A stretch of DNA of 64,000 nucleotides from Ralstonia thomasii (GCF_958405895.1 NZ_CATZAR010000001.1), one strand, 5' to 3'; numbered from the stretch's first letter, positions 52,489 through 61,757 are shown. Notes: generated from the letters alone by a model not told the origin. Made by a program: numbers and translations.

Positions 52489-53265
52489 ATGCAAACCGTC
52501 GTCCTCACGTTCGATTCCAATCTGACGCCGCTTCTTCCGCAGGCGTTGCGCGGGCATCCCGTTGCACGCGCGTGGGCAGACGGCGCCACGCTCAAGCACG
52601 CTATCGAGGCACTTGGCGTGCCGCATACGGAAGTAGGGCAAGTCCTGGTGGACGGCCGGCCCATGGCGCTGGAGGCCATGTTGCCCGCCCGGGGCTACAT
52701 TGCCGTTTCAGCGGTGGAGCCCCTGTTGCCCACCGCGCCGCTGCACTTTCTGTGCGACGCCCACCTGGGCGCAACGGCGCGCTTGCTGCGCATGGCCGGC
52801 TTCGATACCGCCTACGACAACAACTACGCCGACGCGGCCATCGAAGCTCTCGCGAACGGAGAAGACTGGATCGTGCTCTCGCGTGATCGTGAACTCCTCA
52901 AGCGACGGGGCATCCGTCGTGGCGCGTTCATCCGTGCGCGTGAGCCGCAAGCGCAGATGCGCGAAATCGTCATGCGCCTCCGGCTGGCCGATGTGGCCAG
53001 GCCGTTCTCTCGCTGTCTCGAATGCAATGTGCCGTTGCGGATGCTGCGCCCGGAAGAGGCTTCCGCCAGCGTGCCGCCCCGCGTGCGTGAGCGCCAGCGG
53101 CTCTTTAGCACCTGTGATGTCTGCCGCCGCGTCTATTGGCCCGGTTCGCACTGGGCGCGCATGAATGCCGTGTTGGCCGACATGCTTTCGCCCGAGGCCG
53201 ACGCATCCACAGACACAGCAGAAGCTGCCGAGCGTATGCCGCGCACCGGCAGCGCGGGCGCCTGA
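52489..53265 (+). CDS. Mut7-C RNase-domain protein with N-terminal ubiquitin-like domain
   Basis: A 258-residue protein in two parts. The N-terminal ubiquitin/ThiS-like domain (about 1-80) has TLKHAIEALGVPHTEVGQVL and ends near VSAVEPLLP. The Mut7-C PIN-like RNase domain (about 85-235) has FLCDAHLGATARLLRMAGFD, LSRDRELLKRRG and a zinc-ribbon-like tail, SRCLECNVPL and STCDVCRRVYWPGSHW. This architecture is a known bacterial fusion of unproven function. A GTG three codons upstream (52480) lies after GGGAG and may be the true start. Possibly RNA processing or decay. Confidence 0.88.
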   Translation: MQTVVLTFDSNLTPLLPQALRGHPVARAWADGATLKHAIEALGVPHTEVGQVLVDGRPMALEAMLPARGYIAVSAVEPLLPTAPLHFLCDAHLGATARLLRMAGFDTAYDNNYADAAIEALANGEDWIVLSRDRELLKRRGIRRGAFIRAREPQAQMREIVMRLRLADVARPFSRCLECNVPLRMLRPEEASASVPPRVRERQRLFSTCDVCRRVYWPGSHWARMNAVLADMLSPEADASTDTAEAAERMPRTGSAGA

Positions 53266-54696
53266 CTATCGCGACGGCGCGCCGCGCAGGTCTGTCACGA
53301 ACCGCTCGCGCCAGATGGTGAGGTTGGCCGACCGCAGCCGATCCATCATGTGGGCATAGCGCGCCTTGCGTTCTTCGAGCGGCATCGTCAACGCGCGGTT
53401 CAGTGCCTCGGCCATGCCGCGCGTGTCATACGGGTTGACGATCAGTGCGGCATCCAACTCGCGCGCCGCGCCGGCAAAGCGCGACAGCACGAGCACGCCC
53501 GGGTTTTCCGGGTCTTGTGCGGCCACGTATTCCTTGGCGACGAGGTTCATGCCGTCACGCAGAGGCGTGACATAACCGATCTGCGAGCTGCGGAAAAGCG
53601 CCATCAGCACGCGCCGTTCGTACTGCTTGTTGATGTAGCGGATGGGCGTCCAGTCCAGTTCCGAATGCTTGCCGTTGATGCGGCCCGATTCAGCCTCCAG
53701 CCGCTGCCGGATCTGCTGATAGCTCTGCACGTCCTGGCGCGACGTGGGCGCAATCTGGATGAAGGTCACGTGCCGGCGATGGTCCGGAAAATCGTCCAGC
53801 AATTGCTCGAACGCGCGGAAGCGCTCGGGCAGGCCTTTGGAATAGTCGAGCCGATCGACGCTCATGATGAGTTTCGTGGGCGGCTGGCCTTGGCCTTGCC
53901 CCTGCGGCGCAATGCGCTCGCCGCGCGCGCCCGCATGCCGCATGAACGGATTGCGCCGTGCCAGCGACGCCTTGGCTTGCTGCGCGATCTCGTCCGGATG
54001 CACGCCGATCGGGTAGACCTCCGCGCGCAGCGTGTGGCCATAGGCGTGTACCGGGCCGTTCTGCTCTTTCTGCTCGATGTAGCCGCGCGCCTCGCGCTCG
54101 ATGTAGTCGTAGAAGGCCACGCGGTCGGTCTCTGTCTGGAAACCGACCAGGTCGTACGCACACAGCGCGCGCATGAGGTCTTCATGCGGCGGAATCGTCG
54201 TCAGGATTTCCGGCGACGGAAACGGAATATGCAGGAAGAACCCGATGCGGTTGGTCAGCCCCAGCGCGCGGCACTCTGCGGCAAACGGGATCAGGTGATA
54301 GTCGTGCACCCAAAGGATGTCGTCGGGTTGCACCAGCGCCTTGAGCTGATGCGCAAACTGCGCATTGACGCGCCGGTAACCGTGGTACTCCTGGCGCTCG
54401 TAGCGCGACAGATCCACGCGGTAATGGAAGATTGGCCACAGCGTCGCGTTGGCAAAACCGCGGTAGTACTGGTCGTAGTCCTTGCGGTTCAGGCCGACGG
54501 TGGCATAGGTGATATTGCCCTTGGTGACGATGGTCGGCTCGTGTGAAACAGTGGCTGCGCTTTCGCCGCTCCAGCCAAACCAGATGCCGCCGGTTTCGCG
54601 CAGCGCATCGAACACACCCACGGCCAGGCCGCCGGCCGTTCCCTGGCCTTCGGCAACGGGCGCAACGCGGTTGGAAACCACAATGAGTCGGCTCAT
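53266..54696 (-). CDS. otsA: Trehalose-6-phosphate synthase
   Basis: GT20 glycosyltransferase of 476 residues that makes trehalose-6-phosphate from UDP-glucose and glucose-6-phosphate. Motifs: RLIVVSNRVAP and GGLAVGV at the N-terminus, FANATLWPIFHYR, WVHDYHLIPF, FFLHIPFPSPEI, KLIMSVDRLDYSKGLPERF, and late RDGMNLVAKEYVAAQ. The start at 54696 lies inside the end of otsB (4-nt overlap) and has GAGGTG upstream. Together they give trehalose for osmotic and desiccation tolerance. Confidence 0.95.
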   Translation of the reverse strand: MSRLIVVSNRVAPVAEGQGTAGGLAVGVFDALRETGGIWFGWSGESAATVSHEPTIVTKGNITYATVGLNRKDYDQYYRGFANATLWPIFHYRVDLSRYERQEYHGYRRVNAQFAHQLKALVQPDDILWVHDYHLIPFAAECRALGLTNRIGFFLHIPFPSPEILTTIPPHEDLMRALCAYDLVGFQTETDRVAFYDYIEREARGYIEQKEQNGPVHAYGHTLRAEVYPIGVHPDEIAQQAKASLARRNPFMRHAGARGERIAPQGQGQGQPPTKLIMSVDRLDYSKGLPERFRAFEQLLDDFPDHRRHVTFIQIAPTSRQDVQSYQQIRQRLEAESGRINGKHSELDWTPIRYINKQYERRVLMALFRSSQIGYVTPLRDGMNLVAKEYVAAQDPENPGVLVLSRFAGAARELDAALIVNPYDTRGMAEALNRALTMPLEERKARYAHMMDRLRSANLTIWRERFVTDLRGAPSR

Positions 54697-55493
54697 GCGG
54701 CACCTCGCTTGGACGGGGCCGTGAGCGTTGCCAGCCAGGCCCGCAATGCCGCCGCGTCTTGCACGCGCCAACGCGCCTGGCTTGGGCCCGTCCCCACCTT
54801 GATCGACCAGCCCTCCAGCGCATTGACGGCATCGAAGGCGCTTTCATCGGTCAGGTCGTCGCCGGCAAACAGCGCCGTGCGGCCCATGAAGGGCGGTTCG
54901 GTCATCAGCGTGTGCACTACGTCGCCCTTGCTGGCGCCGCGCGGCTTGAGTTCGGCGACCATCTTGCCGGCCTGCAGGCGCACGTGGTCGGCATAGCGGC
55001 GCGCGAGGCGGTCCGCTACCGTCAGTACGGCGTTCTCGGCTTCAGGCGCGTGGCGGTAGTGCAGGGCAAACGCAATTCCCTTGCTTTCCAGCACCACGCC
55101 CGAAAACTGCGTCGACAACTGCGTGAGTTCTGCGCGCAACTCGCGCTCCAGTTGCGCGAGTGCATCTGCGTCAGCGTTCAGGCGGACGAAGCCGCCGTCT
55201 GCATAGCGGCGTTCGGCGCCGTGCACACCGGCGATGACGAGGCCGGGCAGAGACAGGCGCGACTCCACGTCATGCACCGTGCGCCCGCTAATGATCGCCA
55301 ACGCGCCCCCGCTGGCGGCATGCAGCGCGGCCAGCGTTTCGCGCAGCGGCGCAGAAACATGCACCGCTTCGGGTTGCGGCGCGATATCGACGAGGGTGCC
55401 GTCAAAGTCGAGCAGGAAGGCCGTTCGGCCCAGGTCGAGCGAGGGCAGGGGCGCCGCGTTGGCAGAAGACTGGGGAGAGACGTTCTTGGACAA
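54693..55493 (-). CDS. otsB: Trehalose-6-phosphate phosphatase
   Basis: HAD-superfamily phosphatase of 266 residues. Nucleophile motif FLLDFDGTLVDIAPQPE, motif II IISGRTVHDVESRL, and motif IV GDDLTDESAFDAVN, with the OtsB cap between. The start is TTG at 55493 without a clear ribosome site. Order is otsB then otsA with coupled translation. The preceding fadH-type gene is transcribed in the same direction but ends about 160 nt upstream. Confidence 0.94.
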   Translation of the reverse strand: MSKNVSPQSSANAAPLPSLDLGRTAFLLDFDGTLVDIAPQPEAVHVSAPLRETLAALHAASGGALAIISGRTVHDVESRLSLPGLVIAGVHGAERRYADGGFVRLNADADALAQLERELRAELTQLSTQFSGVVLESKGIAFALHYRHAPEAENAVLTVADRLARRYADHVRLQAGKMVAELKPRGASKGDVVHTLMTEPPFMGRTALFAGDDLTDESAFDAVNALEGWSIKVGTGPSQARWRVQDAAALRAWLATLTAPSKRGAA

Positions 55494-55654
55494 ACCGGTT
55501 CTTGTGAATGTGCGTGATGCGCCTGTTCACGCAAGAACCGGGCCGGCCACGCCAGCCGTTGTCATTTCGGCATTCGCAACGGGCGGGAGAGGGTGGCGAG
55601 ATTGTAAAAATGGGCACGTGATGCAAAACCTTCACATCCCGCGTGCCCAAGACG

Positions 55655-57706
55655 TCACAGCGATGCAGCCAGACGCGTTCCCTGGTCGATCGCGCGTTTG
55701 GCGTCCAGTTCGAGCGCCTCGTCTGCACCACCGATGACGTGCACCTTTGCTCCGCCCGCCTGCAGCGGCGCAACGAGTTCGCGCAATGGCTCTTGCCCGG
55801 CGCACAGCACGACGGAATCGACCGGCAGCCATTCGGCGGCCTCGCGTTTTTCGCCGTAGCTCACGAGCAGGCCTTCGTCGCCGATGCGCTCGTAGTTCAC
55901 GCCGCCCACCATGCGCACGCCCAGGTTCTTCAGGCTGGTCCGATGAATCCAGCCCGTGGTCTTGCCGAGACCGCCGCCGAGTTTGCCGGCACGCCGCTGC
56001 AGCAGGACGATGTCGCGCGCGGGTGTTTGGGGTTCAGGGCGGATGCCATCCACACCGCCACGCACTTCGGTCGGATCTCCCACGCCCCATTCGGCGCGCC
56101 ACGTTTGCAGATCGAGCGTGGGCGAGTGGCCGTCCAGCGCGAGGAATTCCGCCACGTCAAAGCCGATGCCACCCGCTCCGACAATCGCCACGCGCTTGCC
56201 CACCGGTTTGCGATGGCGCAGCACATCGATGTACGACAGCACGCTCGGATGATCCTGCCCCGGGATCTTCGGATTGCGCGGCGACACGCCCGTCGCGATG
56301 ATGATCTCGTCGTACTTGGCCGCAAGAAGCTGCTGCGCATCCACGCGTGTACCGAGGCGCAGCGTCACGCCCGTCGTGGCGACGCGACGGGTGAAGTAAC
56401 GCAGCATCTCATGAAACTCTTCTTTACCCGGGATCGTCTTGGCCATGTTCAACTGGCCGCCGAGTTCCGGTGCCGCGTCGAACAGGTCCACGGCGTGCCC
56501 ACGCTCGGCCAGTGTGATCGCCGCGGATAGCCCCGCAGGCCCGGCGCCCACCACTGCAAAGCGACGCTTGGCGGGCGTCGGTCGAATGACGAGTTCCGTC
56601 TCATGGCACGCGCGCGGGTTGACGAGGCAGCTCGCAATCTTGGCCTTGAACGCGTGGTCCAGGCAGGCCTGGTTGCAGGCGATGCAGGTGTTGATGTCCT
56701 GCGCGCGGTTCGTGGCGGCCTTGCGTACGAAGTCGGCATCGGCCAGCAGCGGCCGGGCCATCGAAACCATGTCGGCGCACCCGTCGGCCAGCACGGCCTC
56801 CGCCACCTCGGGCGTGTTGATGCGGTTGGACGTCACCAGCGGAATGCCGACCTCGCCCTTCATCTTCTTCGTGACCCACGCAAACGCCGCACGCGGCACG
56901 CTCGTCGCAATGGTCGGGATGCGCGCCTCGTGCCAGCCGATGCCCGTGTTGATGATGGTGGCACCCGCGCGCTCCACGGCCTTGCCAAGCTGCACGACTT
57001 CTTCCCACGAGCTGCCGTCGGGAATCAGGTCGATCATCGACAGGCGATAGATGATGATGAAATCCTTGCCGACCGCCTCGCGCGTGCGCTGGACGATTTC
57101 CACGGGCAGGCGCATGCGGTTGGCATAGCTGCCGCCCCAGTCGTCCGTGCGCTTGTTGGTGTGGGTGACGAGGAACTGGTTGATGAAGTAGCCCTCGGAA
57201 CCCATGATCTCGACGCCGTCGTAGCCGGCTTCGCGGGCCAACTGGGCGCAATGCACGAAGGCGCGAATCTGCCGCTCGATACCGCGCACCGACAACTCGC
57301 GCGGCGTGAACGGGCTGATGGGTGAGCGCAGCGCCGTGGGCGCGACCGCAAACGGGTGATAGCCATAGCGGCCGGTGTGCAGGATCTGCAGGGCGATCTT
57401 GCCGCCTTCTTCATGCACGGCGTTGGTGACCGCGCGGTGGCGGCGGGCCGCACCATGCGTGGCCAGGCGCCCGGCAAAGGGCTTGGTCCAACCGGCAATA
57501 TTGGGCGCGAATCCGCCCGTGACCATCAGCCCGACATCGCCGCGTGCGCGCTCGGCAAAGTAGGCGGCGAGCCGGTCGAAGTGGTTGCCATCTTCCAGCC
57601 CGGTATGCATCGACCCCATCAGCACGCGGTTCTTGAGCGTGGTGAAGCCAAGGTCGAGCGGGCTCAGTAGGTGGGGGTACGGCGAGGAGGGCGTGGAGGC
57701 TGGCAT
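55655..57706 (-). CDS. fadH: 2,4-dienoyl-CoA reductase, FadH-type
   Basis: NADPH-dependent flavo-iron-sulfur enzyme of 683 residues used to degrade unsaturated fatty acids. The N-terminal old-yellow-enzyme barrel (about 10-330) has PLDLGFTTLKNRVLMGSMHT and YDGVEIMGSEGYFINQFL. The 4Fe-4S ligands are in CIACNQACLD and IASCLVNP. The C-terminal FAD/NAD(P) half has FAVVGAGPAGLSAAITLAER and VAIVGAGGIGFDVAEFLAL. Length equals the E. coli enzyme (about 670). Start 57706 chosen; the 25-codon extension lacks conservation. A related trimethylamine dehydrogenase-like function is less likely. Confidence 0.92.
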   Translation of the reverse strand: MPASTPSSPYPHLLSPLDLGFTTLKNRVLMGSMHTGLEDGNHFDRLAAYFAERARGDVGLMVTGGFAPNIAGWTKPFAGRLATHGAARRHRAVTNAVHEEGGKIALQILHTGRYGYHPFAVAPTALRSPISPFTPRELSVRGIERQIRAFVHCAQLAREAGYDGVEIMGSEGYFINQFLVTHTNKRTDDWGGSYANRMRLPVEIVQRTREAVGKDFIIIYRLSMIDLIPDGSSWEEVVQLGKAVERAGATIINTGIGWHEARIPTIATSVPRAAFAWVTKKMKGEVGIPLVTSNRINTPEVAEAVLADGCADMVSMARPLLADADFVRKAATNRAQDINTCIACNQACLDHAFKAKIASCLVNPRACHETELVIRPTPAKRRFAVVGAGPAGLSAAITLAERGHAVDLFDAAPELGGQLNMAKTIPGKEEFHEMLRYFTRRVATTGVTLRLGTRVDAQQLLAAKYDEIIIATGVSPRNPKIPGQDHPSVLSYIDVLRHRKPVGKRVAIVGAGGIGFDVAEFLALDGHSPTLDLQTWRAEWGVGDPTEVRGGVDGIRPEPQTPARDIVLLQRRAGKLGGGLGKTTGWIHRTSLKNLGVRMVGGVNYERIGDEGLLVSYGEKREAAEWLPVDSVVLCAGQEPLRELVAPLQAGGAKVHVIGGADEALELDAKRAIDQGTRLAASL

Positions 57707-57813
57707 GTCCGGCGCAGGGAGAGGCGCTGCGATGATGTGGAAACGCGCCGGACGGTAGCACCCAAGCGCCCGTTGGAACAACAGGGCGGGGTTCTAGATG
57801 TGTGGACTGCGCG

Positions 57814-58020
57814 TCAGGATTTTTCCGACTTTTTCGCGTCGTCTTCAGCTGGCTTGCCGAGCAGCGCTTTCAGCAGCTTGTTCTGGGGAATCGCCTTGCC
57901 GGTGCCCTGGCCGGGCTTGCCGGTGCGCTGGCTGTTGCGCTTGAGGTTGTTGGCGATTTTCAGGCCCTTGAGTTTTTCGAGGTCGGTTTTCTTCACGATG
58001 GGGTCCGCAATGGGATACAT
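57814..58020 (-). CDS. Small basic protein of unknown function
   Basis: A 68-residue Lys-rich protein: PIVKKTDLEKLKGLKIANNL, then KRNSQRTGKPGQGTGK and a C-terminal Lys/Ser/Asp tail. No signal or membrane segment. The composition suggests ribosome or nucleic-acid association, but no family is recognised. It precedes the fadH-type gene by about 107 nt on the same strand and is divergent from the recombinase-like gene. The inner ATG at 58020 is used; the upstream in-frame segment has a different composition. Confidence 0.6.
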   Translation of the reverse strand: MYPIADPIVKKTDLEKLKGLKIANNLKRNSQRTGKPGQGTGKAIPQNKLLKALLGKPAEDDAKKSEKS

Positions 58021-58106
58021 GAGCTGCGTGTTACGCTCGGCAGGATACGCGAATTGCCACACCCTCGGTCCGCCCACGCCCGTTTTTCAGCATTTCCGCT
58101 ACCGCT

Positions 58107-59087
58107 TTGACCTCATTCACGCCGCCCGCCACGCCCGTTCCGGACCTGTTTGAGCCCAGCCTGCAAGACTGGGCCGAGCGGCCCGCGCAAGCCTTCGAAC
58201 ATTGGCTGGCCGCGCGAGGCTATCGCGAATCGTCGGCGACGGTGTATCGCGCGATGTGGCGCAAATGGCTGCGCTGGGCCGAGTCGCATCAACGCGCCTT
58301 GGCCAACTGGAGCGCGGGCGACATCGCCGCCTTTCTTGATGAATCGGGTCTGACCAAGCTGCATCGCTACCGCTACGCGCGCCTGATCGAACGCGTCTTC
58401 CATCAGATCGAGCAACAACGCACGGGCACGCACAACCCTGCAAGCTCGGCGGTGCAGCAGAAGTTGGCGGAAGGCGAAAACGATCCGACCACGTTTCTCT
58501 CCTTTGCCGAGCGCGCGGCGATCGAGGCTTCCCTCGAGGTGGACGCGCAGGCCAGCGAGGCCGCCGCCAATGCCAGCGCGTTCAAGCTGGCGCGCGACCG
58601 CGCACTCGTTGCGGTTTGCCATGGCGCGGGGTTGAAGGTCGCGCAGGTGCAATCGTTGCTGCTCCGCCAGGTGGATGCGGCGCTTGAGGCGATCGTCGTC
58701 GAGCGCCCGCGCGGCCCGTCGTACAAGGCGCCCATGCTTGAAGCTGCACGCCCCGCGATGGCGGCCTGGCTGGCGGTGCGCGCACACGCAGAGGTGCCGG
58801 GCGAGCGCGTGTTCGTTGCCGATGCCGGCGGGCGTGTCATGCACGCAGCGTCGGTGTACCGGCGCGTGGAGGCCTGGCTGGCTGCGCTGCCGGCGTTGTT
58901 GCACCGCAGCGAGCGGCTGTCGCCGCAGACGCTGCGCAATGGCTACACCGCCGCGCTGTTCGACGCAGGCGCAAACCCTGCCGAGGTGGGGTACGCACTG
59001 GGCCTGCGCGATGCGACTTCGGCATGGCGTCTGCGCGCAGCCTATGCTGAGTGGCAGGCGGCCGCCCATCCAGATGGCCAGCCGTAG
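58107..59087 (+). CDS. Tyrosine-recombinase-fold protein with degenerate catalytic residues
   Basis: A 326-residue protein with the two-domain layout of XerC-like recombinases: an N-terminal SAM-like core-binding domain (about 28-110; WLAARGYRESSATVYRAM) and a C-terminal catalytic fold (about 130-315). Catalytic positions are altered: Arg-I is K177 (HGAGLKVAQVQSL), His-II is Q274 and only Arg-II is kept in PQTLRNGYTAALFDAG (R277), and the His-III region is ALGLRDATSAW. A Tyr at 313 may remain. No integrase-type att sites or phage genes adjoin it, so it looks like a domesticated, probably catalytically weak protein. Start is TTG with no ribosome site visible. Confidence 0.8.
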   Translation: MTSFTPPATPVPDLFEPSLQDWAERPAQAFEHWLAARGYRESSATVYRAMWRKWLRWAESHQRALANWSAGDIAAFLDESGLTKLHRYRYARLIERVFHQIEQQRTGTHNPASSAVQQKLAEGENDPTTFLSFAERAAIEASLEVDAQASEAAANASAFKLARDRALVAVCHGAGLKVAQVQSLLLRQVDAALEAIVVERPRGPSYKAPMLEAARPAMAAWLAVRAHAEVPGERVFVADAGGRVMHAASVYRRVEAWLAALPALLHRSERLSPQTLRNGYTAALFDAGANPAEVGYALGLRDATSAWRLRAAYAEWQAAAHPDGQP

Positions 59088-59141
59088 TGCATTTTTTGGA
59101 CAACCGAGGCTTCAAACTGGCCGCTAGCCGTTGGCTGGCTT

Positions 59142-59150
59142 TGCTATGAT
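59142..59150 (+). promoter_or_regulatory. Extended -10 promoter candidate for galE
   Basis: TGCTATGAT, an extended -10 hexamer about 105 nt upstream of the galE ATG; no good -35 hexamer is at standard spacing. Confidence 0.4.
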
Positions 59151-59254
59151 CGCGCTGTTTTGCGCGCTGCGGAGCAGGTCGGCGCAGCGTAGAACGATGA
59201 TGCCGGGCTCAAACCGGCACGCTGGCTCTCTCCTTCCTCGATACCTCGCACCCC

Positions 59255-60280
59255 ATGACAGAAACGATTCTGCTGACCGGCGCTACCGGCTACATCGCCT
59301 CGCACACCTGGGTTGAATTGCTGGATGCGGGCTACCAGGTGATCAGACTCGACAACCTCTGCAACAGCAGCTCGACCGTGCTCTCCCGCATCGAGCAGAT
59401 CACCGCCAAGACGCCTAAGTTCGTGCAGGGCGACGTGCGTGACCGCCGCCTGCTAGATGACCTGTTTGCCAGTTCGCGCATCTCAGCTGTCATCCACTTT
59501 GCGGCGCTCAAGTCGGTGGGCGAATCGGTGCAGAAGCCGCTGGCCTACTACGACAACAACATGGGCGGGCTGGTCACGCTATGCGCGGCCATGGCGCATG
59601 CGAATGTGCGCCAGCTCGTTTTCAGCTCGTCGGCAACGGTGTATGGCAATCCGCACACCGTGCCGATCACCGAATCGTTTCCGCTGTCGGCCACCAACCC
59701 GTATGGCCAGACCAAGGTGATGGGCGAACAGGTGCTGCGCGATCTGGAGATTTCCAATGCGGCGTGGCAAATCGCCTACCTGCGCTATTTCAATCCGGTG
59801 GGCGCGCACCACAGCGGCCTGATCGGCGAAGACCCGCGCGGCATCCCCAACAATCTGATGCCGTATGTAGCGCAGGTGGCGGTGGGCAAGCGCGAGAAGC
59901 TTTCCATTTACGGCGGTGACTGGCCAACGCCTGACGGCACCGGCGTGCGCGACTACATCCACGTGGTGGACCTTGCGCGCGGGCACCTTGCGGCGCTCGA
60001 CACGCTGCGTCGCGATGGCCGCGGCTTTACGGTCAACCTCGGCACGGGCCGCGGGTATTCGGTTCTGGAAGTGGTGGAGGCCTACAAGCGCGCCAGCGGC
60101 AAGCCGGTTCCGTACCAGATCGTGGATCGCCGCCCCGGCGATATTGCAGCGTGCTATGCCGATCCGGCACTGGCGGCCTCGCTGCTGGGGTGGCGCGCGC
60201 AATACGGCATCGAGCGCATGTGTGAAGACTCGTGGCGTTGGCAAAGCATGAATCCGGACGGCTTTCAAACCCGTGGCTGA
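59255..60280 (+). CDS. galE: UDP-glucose 4-epimerase
   Basis: Extended short-chain dehydrogenase of 341 residues that interconverts UDP-glucose and UDP-galactose. The NAD motif is GATGYIASH (9-17; usually GGxGYIGSH), with VIHFAALKSVGESVQKP, the catalytic SSATVYG (S124-126) and NPYGQTK (Y150, K154). The sugar-binding region YFNPVGAHHSGLIGEDP and PTPDGTGVRDYIHV are typical. Supplies UDP-galactose for surface polysaccharide. Start ATG at 59255; it ends 38 nt before the next gene. Confidence 0.95.
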   Translation: MTETILLTGATGYIASHTWVELLDAGYQVIRLDNLCNSSSTVLSRIEQITAKTPKFVQGDVRDRRLLDDLFASSRISAVIHFAALKSVGESVQKPLAYYDNNMGGLVTLCAAMAHANVRQLVFSSSATVYGNPHTVPITESFPLSATNPYGQTKVMGEQVLRDLEISNAAWQIAYLRYFNPVGAHHSGLIGEDPRGIPNNLMPYVAQVAVGKREKLSIYGGDWPTPDGTGVRDYIHVVDLARGHLAALDTLRRDGRGFTVNLGTGRGYSVLEVVEAYKRASGKPVPYQIVDRRPGDIAACYADPALAASLLGWRAQYGIERMCEDSWRWQSMNPDGFQTRG

Positions 60281-60318
60281 TTCATTGAACTACTCGAACC
60301 CAAAGGAGACGCCCCGTC

Positions 60319-61746
60319 GTGGATGAGCCGTTCATCGCTCACCTGGTCAATACGCTGGCGCACGCGTTGTTGCCTGCGTTGCTGCCGTTTGTCGTGGCCT
60401 GCGGCGCGGGCAGTCTGCTGCTGCGTCTGCTTGATGACTTGCGCAGTGCGACGGCCCCGCGCACGCGCGTGCCGCTGGTCATGACAGCGTTGTTCTCGGC
60501 GGTCGGGCTGTGGGCAGTGCCGCTGCTGCCGCTGCTTGCGCATTGGCCGCTGCACGAAGGTCCCGCGGTGCTTGTGATGACGCTCGCGTCGTTCTGCTGG
60601 AGCCTGGCCGTGGCGGCGCTGTGGTGTGTGCTGGGCGGCCGTGCGGGCCTGATGCGCGCCCTGTTGCTCGGCGTGTTGCTGAGCGTAAGCGGCCCCGTGG
60701 CGGTGTTGCTGCTGGCGGGTGTGACCAGCTTCAGCGCCACCGCCTGGGAAGACGCCGGGCTGCTCGGTATCGTCATGGCTCTGTCGGCGATGGCGTGTGC
60801 TGCGGCGCTGCAATTTGCGCTCTCGGCGCGGTCGGGGGCGACCGGGGTAGCGGTACGCCGTCCGGGCGTGAGTCTGTTTGTCAGCGTGCTGTTTGGCGTT
60901 GCGTTGACGGCGGATGCGGTGTACACGGCGTCGCTCGCAGGCTCGTTTTCGACGCTTTCCGACATGCCCGGCAATGCGCCGGCAGGGTTGCGGTTGCTGC
61001 TCGTGATGGGCGCGGCTGCAACAGCGCTCGCTGCTTTGCTGCTGGGCTATCGGGATCGTGCAACAGGCGACACCGCCGCCGCCGTTGCCACACGCGAAAT
61101 CCGTCTGCGCAAGGAGACCGTGCAGGCGCTCAACGACCTGGAGCAGAGCTACCGCCGCCGCGAGGCCGAACTTGTTGCCCGCCATCAACTGCTGCTCGAC
61201 GGCGCAGATGTCGGTCTGTGGGAGTTCGATCTGGTCACCCGCGCTGCGCAGTTCTCCGCGCGCTTTGCCGCCATGCTGGGCTACACGCTCAAGGAGATCG
61301 GCCCAAGCACGAGCGAGTATCTCCGTCTGGTGTACCCGGATGATCTGCCCATGGTGCTCAATCGCATCCAGGCGCATGTTGACGGCAATACGCCGGCTTA
61401 CGTGGCGGAATTCCGCATGCGGCACAAGGACGGCAGCTATCGCCAGATTGCCGCGCACGGCGTGGCAGTGCGCGACGCCGGTGGCAATGCCGTGCGCATG
61501 GCAGGGTCGCATATCGAGGTGGCTGCAAAAGCAGCCTCGGCGGGGGTTGCCGGCTCAGCCGCTTCGATCGTTGCCGAGGCACCGGAAACGCTGCGTCGCC
61601 ATGGCTTGTGGGAATCCTGGTCGCCTGCCGATCATCCCGCCGCAGAAGCTGTCGCACCGCAGACAGAATCGACATCACTGCCTGGGCCCACTACGACGTC
61701 CACAGGCGGCGCGCTTCCCAGCATCAATCCCGACGCCTTGCGTTGA
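60319..61746 (+). CDS. Membrane PAS-domain signalling protein without output domain
   Basis: A 475-residue protein. Seven or so hydrophobic segments (about 8-245), a short coiled coil (about 255-290; RKETVQALNDLEQSYRRREA), then one PAS domain with PAC (about 290-400; QLLLDGADVGLWEFDLVTRA, FRMRHKDGSYRQIAAHGVAV), and an Ala/Ser/Pro-rich tail of about 75 residues. No kinase, GGDEF, EAL or methyl-acceptor part follows, so it resembles the sensory half of such proteins. The start is GTG with AAAGGAG upstream. It lies between galE and a chemoreceptor and may modulate either; that is inference. Confidence 0.75.
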   Translation: MDEPFIAHLVNTLAHALLPALLPFVVACGAGSLLLRLLDDLRSATAPRTRVPLVMTALFSAVGLWAVPLLPLLAHWPLHEGPAVLVMTLASFCWSLAVAALWCVLGGRAGLMRALLLGVLLSVSGPVAVLLLAGVTSFSATAWEDAGLLGIVMALSAMACAAALQFALSARSGATGVAVRRPGVSLFVSVLFGVALTADAVYTASLAGSFSTLSDMPGNAPAGLRLLLVMGAAATALAALLLGYRDRATGDTAAAVATREIRLRKETVQALNDLEQSYRRREAELVARHQLLLDGADVGLWEFDLVTRAAQFSARFAAMLGYTLKEIGPSTSEYLRLVYPDDLPMVLNRIQAHVDGNTPAYVAEFRMRHKDGSYRQIAAHGVAVRDAGGNAVRMAGSHIEVAAKAASAGVAGSAASIVAEAPETLRRHGLWESWSPADHPAAEAVAPQTESTSLPGPTTTSTGGALPSINPDALR

Positions 61747-61757
61747 GGCGTCTTTCT
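61732..61757 (+). terminator. Intrinsic terminator overlapping the PAS-gene stop
   Basis: GACGCC/GGCGTC stem around a 9-nt loop, then TTTCT. The stem covers the last codons and stop of the PAS-protein gene. Confidence 0.55.

Noticed and set aside
58107..59087. Integrated element or genomic island marked by the integrase-like gene
   Set aside because: No tRNA, direct repeats, phage genes or base-composition shift next to it; flanking genes are housekeeping.
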